Source: an uncultured Oscillospiraceae bacterium
GTDB lineage: Bacteria > Bacillota > Clostridia > Oscillospirales > Oscillospiraceae
Direction of reading: 5' to 3'
Length of the DNA: 64,000 nt
Assembly: GCA_910587645.1 (NCBI GenBank)
Contig: CAJUNA010000006.1
Coordinates: forward strand, 1-64,000
Of the stretch, positions 10,009 to 18,647 are shown in pieces (position 1 is the stretch's first letter; each line of letters opens with the position of its first letter). Below the pieces are notes generated by a model that was not told the DNA's origin, searched no databases, and saw only the letters and a list, made by a program, of their open reading frames with translations. The translations under genes and the position numbers were made by a program.

Positions 10009-10215
10009 TCATTCCGTGCCACCGCCCAGAAATGAGATGACTTTGTTCGCCTTGATGCTCTTTTGCAGGTCATTGATAAGCCCGATGTCGGTTACGGTAA
10101 TGCCCTGCATGGAGAGGATGTCGTCCATTGTCATGGCGGCGATGGCTTTTTCCTCGGTAAAGCCTGCTTCAAAAATCCTGTTCAAGACCTTGATGGCTTT
10201 CTGGTTGACTGCCAT
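10009..10215 (-). CDS. Small helical ICE protein
   Basis: The 68-residue protein has GGAGG 9 bases before its ATG. The sequence (AIKVLNRIFEAGFTEEKAI, then DDILSMQGITVTDIGLI) predicts a compact helical fold with two helix-turn repeats, and there are no cysteines or membrane segments. It sits between the helicase gene and the 232-residue ORF in a tightly packed minus-strand operon. I do not recognise a named family. The Met-Asp-Asp-Ile segment resembles small DNA-associated helical proteins, but nothing proves that. Confidence 0.6.
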   Translation of the reverse strand: MAVNQKAIKVLNRIFEAGFTEEKAIAAMTMDDILSMQGITVTDIGLINDLQKSIKANKVISFLGGGTE

Positions 10216-10229
10216 ATCATCATTCCTCC

Positions 10230-10928
10230 TTATCGTTCATGGTCTTTGTGCTTCGCCGCTTTCTGGGCGGACGGCGGCTCTGTGGGCTTCGGCTCACAGG
10301 TGTGTCCGTTCTGTTCCATACGCTCGGCAAACTCGCAGATGTGGTAGAGATGGCTGCCCACCTCCGTATGGTACTCGTCAATGAAACGGCATGTCTGTTC
10401 CGCCTTTTCTCCCCACGCATAGGTGACGATGATTTTACCGCCGTCTGGAATACGGAACTTCTCATTATAATGAGGGTCAATAAAGCGGATGCCCTGTTCG
10501 GCTTTCTGGATATGTCCGTCAAGCCATTCTTTCACATAACAGTAGCAGTAAAAGTTATAGTCTCCCTTGGTCGGGTTGCAGCGGAGCAGGAAAGCGTGCC
10601 TGTCGGTATCCACACGGAAGCCGTATTCGGTACAGTAATTGCCCTTAAAGGCACTGTTGGGATTCGCCCTTGCAAATGCCGCCATGTCACGGCGGTTGTG
10701 CAGAAGTCCCTTGTCCCCACGCAGGGCATTGATAACCTCGTCAAGCTCCGCCTTGAACTCGTCCGTTTTCCATTGCTCCCGATGGTCGTTCCATGTGGTG
10801 AAAAATCCCTCCCCAGAGCTGTCAAAATCGCCACGCAGATGCCCGATACAGCCTGTCTGCCCCTCAATCTGCATACTCTGGGAATAGGTGTATTTCTGTT
10901 CGGGCTGTGTCAAAGCTCGTACTTCCAT
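10230..10928 (-). CDS. Conserved ICE protein of unknown function (232 aa)
   Basis: The start is the ATG at 10928 with GGAGG 7 bases upstream, and it overlaps the stop of the preceding gene as TGATG, indicating translational coupling. Starting further upstream would add a low-complexity leader without a ribosome site. The protein is rich in aromatic residues and Cys (NYCTEYGF, DYNFYCYCYVKEWL), and ends in a charged tail EPKPTEPPSAQKAAKHKDHER. No catalytic motif is recognised. It is presumably an ICE maintenance or antirestriction-type accessory gene, but that is only inferred from position. Confidence 0.55.
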   Translation of the reverse strand: MEVRALTQPEQKYTYSQSMQIEGQTGCIGHLRGDFDSSGEGFFTTWNDHREQWKTDEFKAELDEVINALRGDKGLLHNRRDMAAFARANPNSAFKGNYCTEYGFRVDTDRHAFLLRCNPTKGDYNFYCYCYVKEWLDGHIQKAEQGIRFIDPHYNEKFRIPDGGKIIVTYAWGEKAEQTCRFIDEYHTEVGSHLYHICEFAERMEQNGHTCEPKPTEPPSAQKAAKHKDHER

Positions 10929-11530
10929 CAGCGTTCCTCCCTGCTTTTCGCCTTTTTCTCTTTCTCCTGTGCCTTGATTCTGGCAAGGGCTTCCTTTGCC
11001 CATTCGGGCATCCGTTCGGGCTTGATTTCTCCCAGAACATCATACCGTTCCCATCTGTGATGCTCGCCTGTGGCAAGGCAGGTGCCAAACACCGCCTGCC
11101 CTCTGCCGCCAGTCGCACCGTTTCCGCCGTCCGCCAGTACAAGCTGATAGGCGGGGTGCTGATATTCGTACCGCTTCGGCTCGGCGTTGATGACTACCAC
11201 CTTGCCCACGATGCTGCTGTTCCTGTCATCGGGGATACAGTCTTTCACGGTGAAAACGGTCTTGTCAAAGGGATACTTTGCAAGCTCGGCTCTGGAAAGC
11301 TCCACCTGTGCCTGCACTCGGTCAAGGAATACCTGCATGGCTTCCAGATAATCGTCAGAGCCGACGGCTTCCGTTGCCCATGCCGCACCCAGAGGGTTGT
11401 CATAGGTGCAGTAGCAGACCATAAAGGGGTACTGTTCCTTTTTGTCTACACCTAAAATTACTTCCTTATCTCCAAGGTGGATGCTGTGTTCCACCTCGTA
11501 AGAGCCAATCATGCGTTTTTCCTCACTCAT
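10928..11530 (-). CDS. Conserved ICE protein of unknown function (200 aa)
   Basis: The 200-residue soluble protein begins MSEEKRMIGSYEVEHSIHLG and ends in a Lys/Glu-rich helix (RIKAQEKEKKAKSREER). Its opening resembles that of the 91-residue protein encoded just upstream (YEI/V followed by a Gly-Ser/Asp strand and VIG/ILG), which suggests two diverged copies of one beta-rich domain. It overlaps the preceding 49-residue ORF by 8 bp and the next gene by one base. No known motif is visible. Confidence 0.55.
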   Translation of the reverse strand: MSEEKRMIGSYEVEHSIHLGDKEVILGVDKKEQYPFMVCYCTYDNPLGAAWATEAVGSDDYLEAMQVFLDRVQAQVELSRAELAKYPFDKTVFTVKDCIPDDRNSSIVGKVVVINAEPKRYEYQHPAYQLVLADGGNGATGGRGQAVFGTCLATGEHHRWERYDVLGEIKPERMPEWAKEALARIKAQEKEKKAKSREER

Positions 11531-11672
11531 TCGTCTGCTCCTTTCTCCGCTTTTTTTCTTTCTGCTCGTCTAAAATCTTTCGGATACAGACATCACAGAA
11601 AATAATGTGCCTGTCCTTATATCGGGGATAAGGGCAGGTCGTACAGTCGTACTTCTTATCGTTCACGGTCAT
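11523..11672 (-). CDS. 49-residue Cys-rich, zinc-finger-like ICE protein
   Basis: The chosen start, ATG at 11672, gives MTVNDKKYDCTTCPYP. A longer in-frame reading would overlap the upstream gene deeply and add a basic leader. The protein has CTTC and CDVC pairs 17 residues apart, which fits one zinc site, followed by a Lys/Arg/Glu tail. The start lies 17 bp inside the end of the upstream gene and lacks a clear ribosome site, so translation is probably coupled. Its function is unknown; a nucleic-acid or protein contact role is plausible. Confidence 0.5.
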   Translation of the reverse strand: MTVNDKKYDCTTCPYPRYKDRHIIFCDVCIRKILDEQKEKKRRKEQTNE

Positions 11673-11931
11673 CGCCGCTTTTCTGCTTCTGGGCAGGGGG
11701 ATTGTTATAGGGCATACGGCTCTCGGTCTGGTAGCGTTCATTCAGCTTTTCCCGTGCCGCCGACAGCTCGTTGCAGTAATATCCCCAGAAATAATTGTCG
11801 CCGCCCTTGCAGTACCAACACACATAGGGGTTGGGGGCTTTGGGGTTATGCCCGATGACAAGCTCCGTACTCCCGATAGTACAGCCCTCTATAATCTCAT
11901 AGCCGCCGTTGGAGCGTTTTTCTTCCTCCAT
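11656..11931 (-). CDS. Small ICE protein of unknown function (91 aa)
   Basis: The start is ATG at 11931 with GGAGG 7 bases upstream; the in-frame ATG six codons earlier has no such site. The protein reads MEEEKRSNGGYEIIEGCTIG, then a WYCKGGDNYFWGYY segment, and ends in a charged tail. It has the same N-terminal pattern as the 200-residue protein two genes downstream. It belongs to the packed run of small ORFs between the adhesin and the helicase. No function is assigned. Confidence 0.5.
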   Translation of the reverse strand: MEEEKRSNGGYEIIEGCTIGSTELVIGHNPKAPNPYVCWYCKGGDNYFWGYYCNELSAAREKLNERYQTESRMPYNNPPAQKQKSGDDRER

Positions 11932-11945
11932 AATCAGACCTCCGT

Positions 11946-12251
11946 TCAATCGCTTTTTGCATACTTACGGTATGCCTTTTCCCCTCTGGCTCGGAGCTTC
12001 TGCATCCGCAGGCTTCCAAGCAGTTCGGGGTGCTTCTCCTGCAATTTGCGGCGTGTCCTGCCCACGCTCTCAAAGCTCGGCAAGCCCAGATATTTATACT
12101 GTGCCATGACCTCCGCAAAGGGCATCGCCCCTGTACCTTTCAGACAAAGATTGCAGACCGCAAGATAAAGGGTCATGTCATCGTTTCTGGCTTCCTCATC
12201 CTTTTCCAGAATGGCTCTGACCTTACCCTCGATGGTTTTCAGATTTTTCAT
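11946..12251 (-). CDS. Conserved ICE protein, helical (101 aa)
   Basis: The start MKNLKTIEGKVRAILE is chosen because GGAGG lies 5 bases before the ATG at 12251. The upstream in-frame ATG contains that ribosome site and so cannot use it. The sequence is helical, with RTRRKLQEKHPELLG and RARGEKAYRKYAKSD at the basic C-terminus. This would suit DNA binding, and such short basic proteins are common between the surface-protein and helicase genes of this ICE type. No domain is recognised with confidence. Confidence 0.55.
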   Translation of the reverse strand: MKNLKTIEGKVRAILEKDEEARNDDMTLYLAVCNLCLKGTGAMPFAEVMAQYKYLGLPSFESVGRTRRKLQEKHPELLGSLRMQKLRARGEKAYRKYAKSD

Positions 12252-12276
12252 TGTTTCCTCCATATATATAGGAAAA

Positions 12277-12300
12277 GGGACGGCATCTTTCAGCCGTCCC
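12277..12300 (-). terminator. Hairpin between adhesin block and small-ORF operon
   Basis: GGGACGGC (12277-12284) pairs with GCCGTCCC (12293-12300), and on the minus strand the stem is followed by TTTT. It separates the 32-residue membrane ORF from the next gene and could terminate or attenuate transcription entering the operon. Confidence 0.55.
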
Positions 12301-12318
12301 CGTTCCCACAAACTCGGA

Positions 12319-12417
12319 TTACTTATTCTTCCTGTGACGGATATTCAGCCACAATGCCGCACCGCCGATAAATACCACAAGCACAATGGCGATAATGGTC
12401 TTTGCGTCCACTCTCAT
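12319..12417 (-). CDS. 32-residue single-pass membrane peptide
   Basis: The ORF reads MRVDAKTIIAIVLVVFIGG then AALWLNIRHRKNK and stops at TAA. AAAGGAGG lies 4 bases before the ATG, a strong site for so short an ORF. One hydrophobic segment of about 18 residues is followed by a basic cytoplasmic tail, which is a typical inner-membrane microprotein plan. It lies 38 bp downstream of the surface adhesin gene on the same strand, so it may assist in its secretion or anchoring, but that is inference. Confidence 0.6.
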   Translation of the reverse strand: MRVDAKTIIAIVLVVFIGGAALWLNIRHRKNK

Positions 12418-12454
12418 AAAACCTCCTTTCCAATTTCAGACTGTGGTTTGGTTA

Positions 12455-15400
12455 TCAGTCCTCTTTTTTCTTCTTTCCCTTAATCCCAAGAAAGCCCAGA
12501 ACGCCCGCACCGATGGTAAGTGCAGCCGCAAGGCTCACCCAGAGGGCGGCGTTGAAGTCATCGCCCGTTTTCGGGGTGTCCCTCAGCTCGTTGTGCATCT
12601 GGACGATGGTGGTCGCCCCCACATGCACGGCTGCCTGCTTGTCGGCGGGCAGGATATAGCCTGTGGAAGCCTTGTCATTCACCTCGGAAACGGTGTATTC
12701 GCCAATCCTCAGATTTTCAATGAGGATTTCGCCGTTCTTGTCTGTCGTAAATGTCTGGTCGTAGTTTACGCCCGTAATACGGAAAGAGAAGCCCTCCACC
12801 TTGCCGTCCGAAGATGTCTTGACGATTTTTAGATTTCCTTTCTGGGCGGTATTGATAAAGCCAACGCCCGCTTTATTCTCCACGGTGTAGGTCTTGCCGT
12901 TTTCCTCGATGGATACGGCGTAGACATTCTCATCAAGCACAAAGCCTGTCGGGGCGGTCTTTTCACGGACAAGGTACTTGCCGTAGCGGAGTTCTTTCAT
13001 CTGGTAGATGCCGCCCTCAAGCTCCGTCATCGTGCCGAGCAGAACATCGTCCTTATCCAGTTTGCCGTCGCCGTTGGTATCGGAATAAACCTCGAACACC
13101 GCACCAGAGAGCTTGTTTTCGGGATAGTCCTCGTCCACCTTTGTCAGCCCAATGTTTCCACGGATGCTGTAGTTGACAAGCTCGATTTCCACTACCTCGT
13201 CCACTTCACCGATTGTCACGGCAATTTCTTCCTCGGAGAGTACAAAACCTTTCGGACTTTCAATTTCACGGATTACCCAAGTTCCATACGGCACTTTGGC
13301 AAAAGAAAAACTACCGTCAATAGCTGTGATGGTAGTCTGGATAGCGTTTTCTTTTGTAAATTCCTCTGTGCCTGTCTTGAAGATACCAATTACCGCACCG
13401 CCCAGAGCGTTGCCGTCCTCGTCCGATTTCTTTCCGCTGACAGAGCCGTAAATAATTTCATTCTCAATGGCGTTGCCATCATTGGCGGAGATGTGGACGG
13501 TTGCGGTGTCCTGTCCTGCGTATTCAAAGATAACAGGGTATTTCTGGTCGCTGATGATATAGGCGGAGTTGGTGGAGATTTCCTGCACATAGTAGCTGCC
13601 AATCGGCAGGTCGCTCCTGACCGTGCCTTTGCCGTTCTCATCAAGGGAAACAATCTCAATCAGACCGTCAGCGGGGATGACCTCGCCGTCTGCGGCGGTC
13701 ATGTCCTCGGCGGCATACAGCCCAAAGGTCACATCAAAGATTTCGCCGTTCTTCCCGATGCCGTAGGCTTCGTCCGTTTCAAGGCTCTTTACAAGGTCGA
13801 TTTCCACACGCTGACGCTCGTTTACAAAGCCCGTTGCCGTTTCCGTCACGGCGATATTCTGACCTGCATACACAAGCTCTACGCCGTGGATTTCCTCATT
13901 CAGCACCATGCCATAAGGGGCTTTGATTTCCTTGACCTCATATCTGCCAAGGTACAGCTCCTTGGATTTTGCCGTGCCGTCCGCACCTGTGGTAACGGTG
14001 TCAACCACCTCGCCCTTAGATGCTCGGAGAGTGCCGTCCAGAGTGATGATGTCCTCGGCGGCGGTAATCTCATAGACCGCGCCCTCAAGCCCTGCAACGG
14101 CGAAAAGAGGATGGTAAAAGCCCTTGTCGCCTGCCACGGAGCTGAATACCTCGCCAGACTTGGATACGGTGACTGTCCCTTTCTGTGCCATGTTGGAGCG
14201 TACCACTTCGATAACCGTGATTCCGCTTTCTTCCTCGGAGTTTTCCTGCACCACATCAAAGTACACAGGCTCGGAGTTCAGCACATACCCATACGGTGCC
14301 TGCACCTCCACGAGAGAGTATCCCGTGCCGTATTCCAAGGTCTGGGGCGTGATAAGCTTGCCGTCTGCGGTGGTATAAAAGGTGTCGATGGTGGTCACTT
14401 CGGGGTAGGTGAAAGTCATGCTGACAAGGTTTCCGTTCGGGTCGTAAATCTGGAAGCCCACACCTGCGTAGGGGATGGTGTTGCCCGTTTCCGCATCCTT
14501 CTTGACGATTTTGATATAGCTCTCAAAGTTGGCGTTGTTGATAAGGTAGCGGTAGGTGTTTCCGTCCTTATTGATGAACACATCAAAAGGCTTCATCAAC
14601 TCACGCCCCTCCCATCCAGAGGTCTGTTTCACGGTATAAATCCCGTAGGGCATATCCTTGGTCTGGGCAAAGCCGTTCTCGTCACAGGTTAAAATGTCAC
14701 GCTCGGTTTCCTTGGCGGCTTCATAGCTGCCTGCGGATTTGAGATAGACTTCAAAGACTGCCCCTGTTTCGGGTGTTTCAATCTGGGTTTCCCCGTCATC
14801 GGTGTGCTTGATGATGGCGATATTACCCTTAATGACCTGCTCATTTACATCGTTGGCGGTACTGTTACGCTCCACGGTGTAAAGCTCTGGCTCTGCACCT
14901 ACCTTGTGAACAGTAGTATCCAGAAGATAGCCCTCGGACGGACTGATTTCACGGATAGTCCAGTCATAGCCGCAGATATAATACTTGGTGGTGAACTGAC
15001 CGTTCGCATCGGTGATATAGGTGTCAACGAGCTGACCGTCATTGTAGATGCCGTAGACAGCACCTGCAAGGGACGCATCGCCCTGTGCCGTGCCTGTTTC
15101 ATAGTCGCTCTTGGTAACGGTCACATTGAACTTTTTGAGGATATTGGTAAAGCTACGGCTCGTGACCTTGTTCCACTCAATCGGTGCGGTCTGGGACGCA
15201 GGCACGACATAGCGGACTGCGGTATCCACTTCCTCGATGGTGTACGGCGTGCTGCCGCTGATAAGCACATTCTGGAACATGGCAACGCCCTGTGCATCGG
15301 TCACGGCATATTCGTCCACGGGCAGACCGCTTAAAGATGTGCCGAAAAGGTGGAACTTCACGCCCTCCACAAGATTGTCCTCGGAAGTCTTGATGACTTT

Positions 15401-16651
15401 CAAATCGCCACGCTTCAGCACATTGTTAAAGGTGACAGTGGAAGTGTGACCGCTGACAATGGTAACTCTCTGGACGCTCTGCGGCTCATAGCGGTCAATG
15501 CTCTGCTCGGTGACGGTATAGACGCCAGGCATGAGCTGAATATCCACCGTGCCATCTGCCTTGGTGGTGACGGTCTGGTTTACGCCGTTTCCAGAGATGT
15601 TGAACTTGATGCCAGATACAACACCGTCCTCGGAAGTCTTTTTGATATGCCCTGTGCCGTAGGTTTCGGTGTCGATTTTCAGATAGAAATATACAGGGTC
15701 GGACGCACCAGATACCATTGTCTGTTTGCCGACACATCCCCAGATGAGCATATCATCGCAGTTTGTATTGACATTCTTCTGTGCCGTCACCGTTACGGGA
15801 GAGGTAATCATCCTGTCGCTCGTAAAGGTGTACTGGTTGCCGTTTCTGGAAACGGTGATGCCGCTTGCTGAAAACCTCATATCGGACATGGTATTATTGG
15901 TGTCCGTGAGGGTAAGACTGTACTTCTGGGTGTCGGGGTTGTATTTGAGCGTATAGGTGCTTGCTTTGCTCTGGCTTCTTGCGGTGAAGCTCGGAATGGT
16001 GTAATGCTGTGCCATCTGGGACAAAATCCAGTTGTAGCACTGCTCGGCAGGTCTGCCCGCAAGGGAATAGTAGTACATATCTGCCGAAATACCGTTTGCA
16101 TCGTGCAGGTCAGAGGGGCTTGTGCGGAGCTGCTGCTGATACTCCCAGATAATCGTCTGGGTGGCATAGGCGTAATCGTCCGCATTTGTTCCCGCCACGG
16201 GAGAGGACTTTCCCTCATGCCATCCGTACATTAGAGCCATCATGATGCCGAACTGTGCATCGGTGGGCAGGTTGCGGAAATAGGAGCTGTTGTTTCCGCT
16301 CTGGGACACATAGCTGTTGCCCGTGCTGAAGTCAACGCCAGATTCCACACAGTAGACTTGGTGTGTGCCGTTCCCGTCATTCATCATATATTTCCGTCTG
16401 GCGTTTCCTGCGGAATAGGTGCTTGTATAAATGCTTCCGTCAGCGTTATAGAAGATAGTGGTCTGGGGATTTTTGCTGTAATAGTTCTGCCCGTCCGAGC
16501 CGACATACTTATCGCCAAACGAGGAAGTGCAGCTTTTTCCTTCTTCGCTCGTCCATGCAAAGGCACTCATCGGCAGGGCGGTGACTGCCATCAGCAGGCA
16601 GAGCATGGCAGACAGGATACGCCTGCCGTTCTTCTTAAAGATTGATTTCAT
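12455..16651 (-). CDS. Thioester-domain adhesin with SpaA/Cna-B repeats and sortase signal
   Basis: The 1398-residue protein has a signal peptide of about 32 residues (cleavage after AFA), followed by a thioester-type domain. YCVE (Cys near 109) and ATQTIIWEY (Gln near 165) are the two residues that form the internal thioester used by Gram-positive adhesins to bind hosts covalently. About ten SpaA/Cna-B beta-repeats follow, recognisable by repeated K-T-S-D/E-D-G starts, many probably closed by Lys-Asn isopeptide bonds. The end is DTPKTGDD, a hydrophobic helix and KGKKKKED, which is a sortase anchor of the xPxTG type. It is the largest surface product of the ICE and may help mating contact or colonisation. 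Confidence 0.9.
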   Translation of the reverse strand: MKSIFKKNGRRILSAMLCLLMAVTALPMSAFAWTSEEGKSCTSSFGDKYVGSDGQNYYSKNPQTTIFYNADGSIYTSTYSAGNARRKYMMNDGNGTHQVYCVESGVDFSTGNSYVSQSGNNSSYFRNLPTDAQFGIMMALMYGWHEGKSSPVAGTNADDYAYATQTIIWEYQQQLRTSPSDLHDANGISADMYYYSLAGRPAEQCYNWILSQMAQHYTIPSFTARSQSKASTYTLKYNPDTQKYSLTLTDTNNTMSDMRFSASGITVSRNGNQYTFTSDRMITSPVTVTAQKNVNTNCDDMLIWGCVGKQTMVSGASDPVYFYLKIDTETYGTGHIKKTSEDGVVSGIKFNISGNGVNQTVTTKADGTVDIQLMPGVYTVTEQSIDRYEPQSVQRVTIVSGHTSTVTFNNVLKRGDLKVIKTSEDNLVEGVKFHLFGTSLSGLPVDEYAVTDAQGVAMFQNVLISGSTPYTIEEVDTAVRYVVPASQTAPIEWNKVTSRSFTNILKKFNVTVTKSDYETGTAQGDASLAGAVYGIYNDGQLVDTYITDANGQFTTKYYICGYDWTIREISPSEGYLLDTTVHKVGAEPELYTVERNSTANDVNEQVIKGNIAIIKHTDDGETQIETPETGAVFEVYLKSAGSYEAAKETERDILTCDENGFAQTKDMPYGIYTVKQTSGWEGRELMKPFDVFINKDGNTYRYLINNANFESYIKIVKKDAETGNTIPYAGVGFQIYDPNGNLVSMTFTYPEVTTIDTFYTTADGKLITPQTLEYGTGYSLVEVQAPYGYVLNSEPVYFDVVQENSEEESGITVIEVVRSNMAQKGTVTVSKSGEVFSSVAGDKGFYHPLFAVAGLEGAVYEITAAEDIITLDGTLRASKGEVVDTVTTGADGTAKSKELYLGRYEVKEIKAPYGMVLNEEIHGVELVYAGQNIAVTETATGFVNERQRVEIDLVKSLETDEAYGIGKNGEIFDVTFGLYAAEDMTAADGEVIPADGLIEIVSLDENGKGTVRSDLPIGSYYVQEISTNSAYIISDQKYPVIFEYAGQDTATVHISANDGNAIENEIIYGSVSGKKSDEDGNALGGAVIGIFKTGTEEFTKENAIQTTITAIDGSFSFAKVPYGTWVIREIESPKGFVLSEEEIAVTIGEVDEVVEIELVNYSIRGNIGLTKVDEDYPENKLSGAVFEVYSDTNGDGKLDKDDVLLGTMTELEGGIYQMKELRYGKYLVREKTAPTGFVLDENVYAVSIEENGKTYTVENKAGVGFINTAQKGNLKIVKTSSDGKVEGFSFRITGVNYDQTFTTDKNGEILIENLRIGEYTVSEVNDKASTGYILPADKQAAVHVGATTIVQMHNELRDTPKTGDDFNAALWVSLAAALTIGAGVLGFLGIKGKKKKED

Positions 16652-16685
16652 AGGCTGTTAAACCATCCTTTCATGATTTTGGGCA

Positions 16686-16718
16686 TAAAAAAATCCCTCT
16701 GTCGGTTAAAACAGAGGG
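16686..16718 (-). terminator. Intrinsic terminator after the ICE lipoprotein gene
   Basis: CCCTCTGT (16695-16702) pairs with ACAGAGGG (16711-16718); on the minus strand it is followed by a run of seven T. It closes the parA-parB-lipoprotein transcript upstream of the adhesin. Confidence 0.8.
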
Positions 16719-16744
16719 AGATACCCGTTGTTTGGTTTTTGCTG

Positions 16745-17485
16745 TTACGCAAAGAGGAAATATATCGAATACTCGCCGTTTCCCCTTGCTTCGCAGTAGA
16801 TATTAAAATCTGTGATTTCATCCATTCCGTATGAGCCGAGATTGGCGGCTGTGTGGAATGTGATATAGCTTACAAGGCTCTGCTTTAGGGCTTCGCCTTG
16901 GTTGCTCTGGGATGCCGTTATGGGATTCCACCATGCGGCGTTGTCTGGCGTGAGTGAGCTGTCCAGACTAAGCCCCATTGACTGCCCGATGCCGATACAG
17001 TCAGCCTTGATAGCTTCAATGTCAAAAGCATAATCATAGGCTGTTTTCGGCTTGGTTTCTTCGGGTGCTGCCGTGGGCTGTGCAGGCGGCGTTTCCACTT
17101 GCGGCTGAACTTCCTGCGGCTGTTGCTGTGCTGCCTGTGGCTGCTCCGTGGGTGCGGGCGTTGTTTCTGCCGCAGGCTGTTTGCTTTCCGAGGACACGGT
17201 AGCCGCAGGCTCTGGGGTGTTTGAGTTTTCTTTCGCAATCGTCCGTGACTGTTCGGGAGCTGCCGTACTTTCGGGGCTTTCCGTTTCCTCTTTAGCTTCA
17301 CTCTCCACGGATGCATCTGTTCCCTTACTTTCCGAGGGAAAAATGCTGTCTGTGCTTTCCGTTTCGGCTTCTGCTCTGGTTTCCTTAACAGGCTCATTCA
17401 TCTCTGTGGGGGCTGTCGAAACAGCAGAGCATCCGCTTACCGTCAGCACCAGAATCAACAATCCTGCAATCATCTGTTTTTTCAT
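16745..17485 (-). CDS. ICE lipoprotein with Pro/Glu/Thr-rich stalk
   Basis: The 246-residue protein starts at ATG 17485 with AAGGAGG 8 bases upstream; the longer in-frame extension has no ribosome site. A lipoprotein signal with lipobox VSGC is followed by about 120 residues rich in Pro, Glu, Ser, Thr and Gln, which form a disordered wall-spanning stalk. A folded C-terminal domain of about 85 residues follows (AYDYAFDIEAIKADCIGIG to YSIYFLFA). It follows parB with a 214-bp gap. The function is unknown; it is presumably exposed outside the membrane. Confidence 0.7.
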   Translation of the reverse strand: MKKQMIAGLLILVLTVSGCSAVSTAPTEMNEPVKETRAEAETESTDSIFPSESKGTDASVESEAKEETESPESTAAPEQSRTIAKENSNTPEPAATVSSESKQPAAETTPAPTEQPQAAQQQPQEVQPQVETPPAQPTAAPEETKPKTAYDYAFDIEAIKADCIGIGQSMGLSLDSSLTPDNAAWWNPITASQSNQGEALKQSLVSYITFHTAANLGSYGMDEITDFNIYCEARGNGEYSIYFLFA

Positions 17486-17699
17486 CGTTCTGACCTCCTT
17501 TGTCGTTATGGCTCCATTATACGGAAAACCGCAGGAAACCTCAAAGGTGGGAATTTCGGCTCTTACAGGGATTTGCAGATATTCTTTTTCTCGGATAGTT
17601 ACTGGCAGTATTAAGGGGGAGAGGTGTGGAGAGGGGGAAGCCGATACCATGGCTATCCACCGTCCCGCAAAAAGGGCAGACTTCGCCCTCGGTGTGCGG

Positions 17700-18647
17700 C
17701 TATCTCTCTTGGCTTCGCTGCCGTTGCAGGTGTCGGTTGTAGAATTCCAACGCCTTAACGACAAAATCCGTTTCCTGCCCTCTGGGGATTGACCTCGGTA
17801 TGAGCTTGGTTATCCTCTCGTCCTTAAAGGCGGGCTTTTCTTTCTGGTTGGGCTTTTCTTCTTTCATGATGGAGCCGATAACCTCGTCCGTGAGCTTTCC
17901 GTCCTGCATAAACTTCTTCATTTTGATAGCCTGTGCAAGTGACGGGGTGGCATCGTTGTACTCCATGGCTTCAAGCAGGGTGTATTGCTGTCCCTCGGTA
18001 AGGTATGAGATTTCCACCGCAGGACGAAAAGCAATCCGCCTTTCATCTACCATTTGGAGAATTTCGGGTACAAGCTCGGTCAAACGGATATATCGGAAAA
18101 TCTGATTTTTGCTTTCGCCCACTTTTTCGGCAAGTTCGTCACTTGAAGTAGCAAATTCAGAATTATTACCCACTGGGGAATAATTATCTTTTGTGGGTCT
18201 GCCTGCCTGTCGTTTCATAGCTTCAAGCCGCATCTTGTACGCAAAGGCTTTCTCACTCGGTAAAATGGTAGTTCGTTGAAGATTGCTTTCCACCATGACG
18301 ATAATCGCTTCGTCACGGGTCAGCTCCTTGACTTCGCATTTCAGCGTTTCAAGCCCCGCAAGCTCACAAGCCTTTTTACGCCTGTGACCGCTGATAAGCT
18401 CATACCGCCCGTCCTCTTTGAGCCGAACGGTAGCAGGTGTCATCACGCCGCTTCGCTTGATGCTGTCAATAAGCTGCTCCATATCCTCGTCCATTAAGAC
18501 CTTGAACGGGTGGTCTGGAAACTCGTCAATCTCCGCAATGGGAATATCCCTTATTTTGCTGAGTGCCGCTTCTTCACGGCTCTGGTCTGTTTCAAACAGG
18601 TCATCGTATGCGGTCAGCTCGATTTTGGTTTCTCTGCTTCTCGCCAA
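17700..18647 (-). CDS. parB: ParB-family partition protein
   Basis: The start is taken as TTG at 18647 (LARSRETKIEL), since GGAGG lies 9 bases upstream; ATG starts further up lie inside parA and have no such site. The protein (315 aa) has the ParB N-domain with GHRRKKACELAG, the NLQRTTILPSEKAFAYKMR segment and a helix-turn-helix (VGESKNQIFRYIRL). ParB binds centromere-like sites and works with ParA to segregate or stabilise DNA. The gene overlaps the end of parA by 47 bp, so the two are coupled. On an ICE the pair probably stabilises the excised circle. Confidence 0.9.
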   Translation of the reverse strand: MARSRETKIELTAYDDLFETDQSREEAALSKIRDIPIAEIDEFPDHPFKVLMDEDMEQLIDSIKRSGVMTPATVRLKEDGRYELISGHRRKKACELAGLETLKCEVKELTRDEAIIVMVESNLQRTTILPSEKAFAYKMRLEAMKRQAGRPTKDNYSPVGNNSEFATSSDELAEKVGESKNQIFRYIRLTELVPEILQMVDERRIAFRPAVEISYLTEGQQYTLLEAMEYNDATPSLAQAIKMKKFMQDGKLTDEVIGSIMKEEKPNQKEKPAFKDERITKLIPRSIPRGQETDFVVKALEFYNRHLQRQRSQER

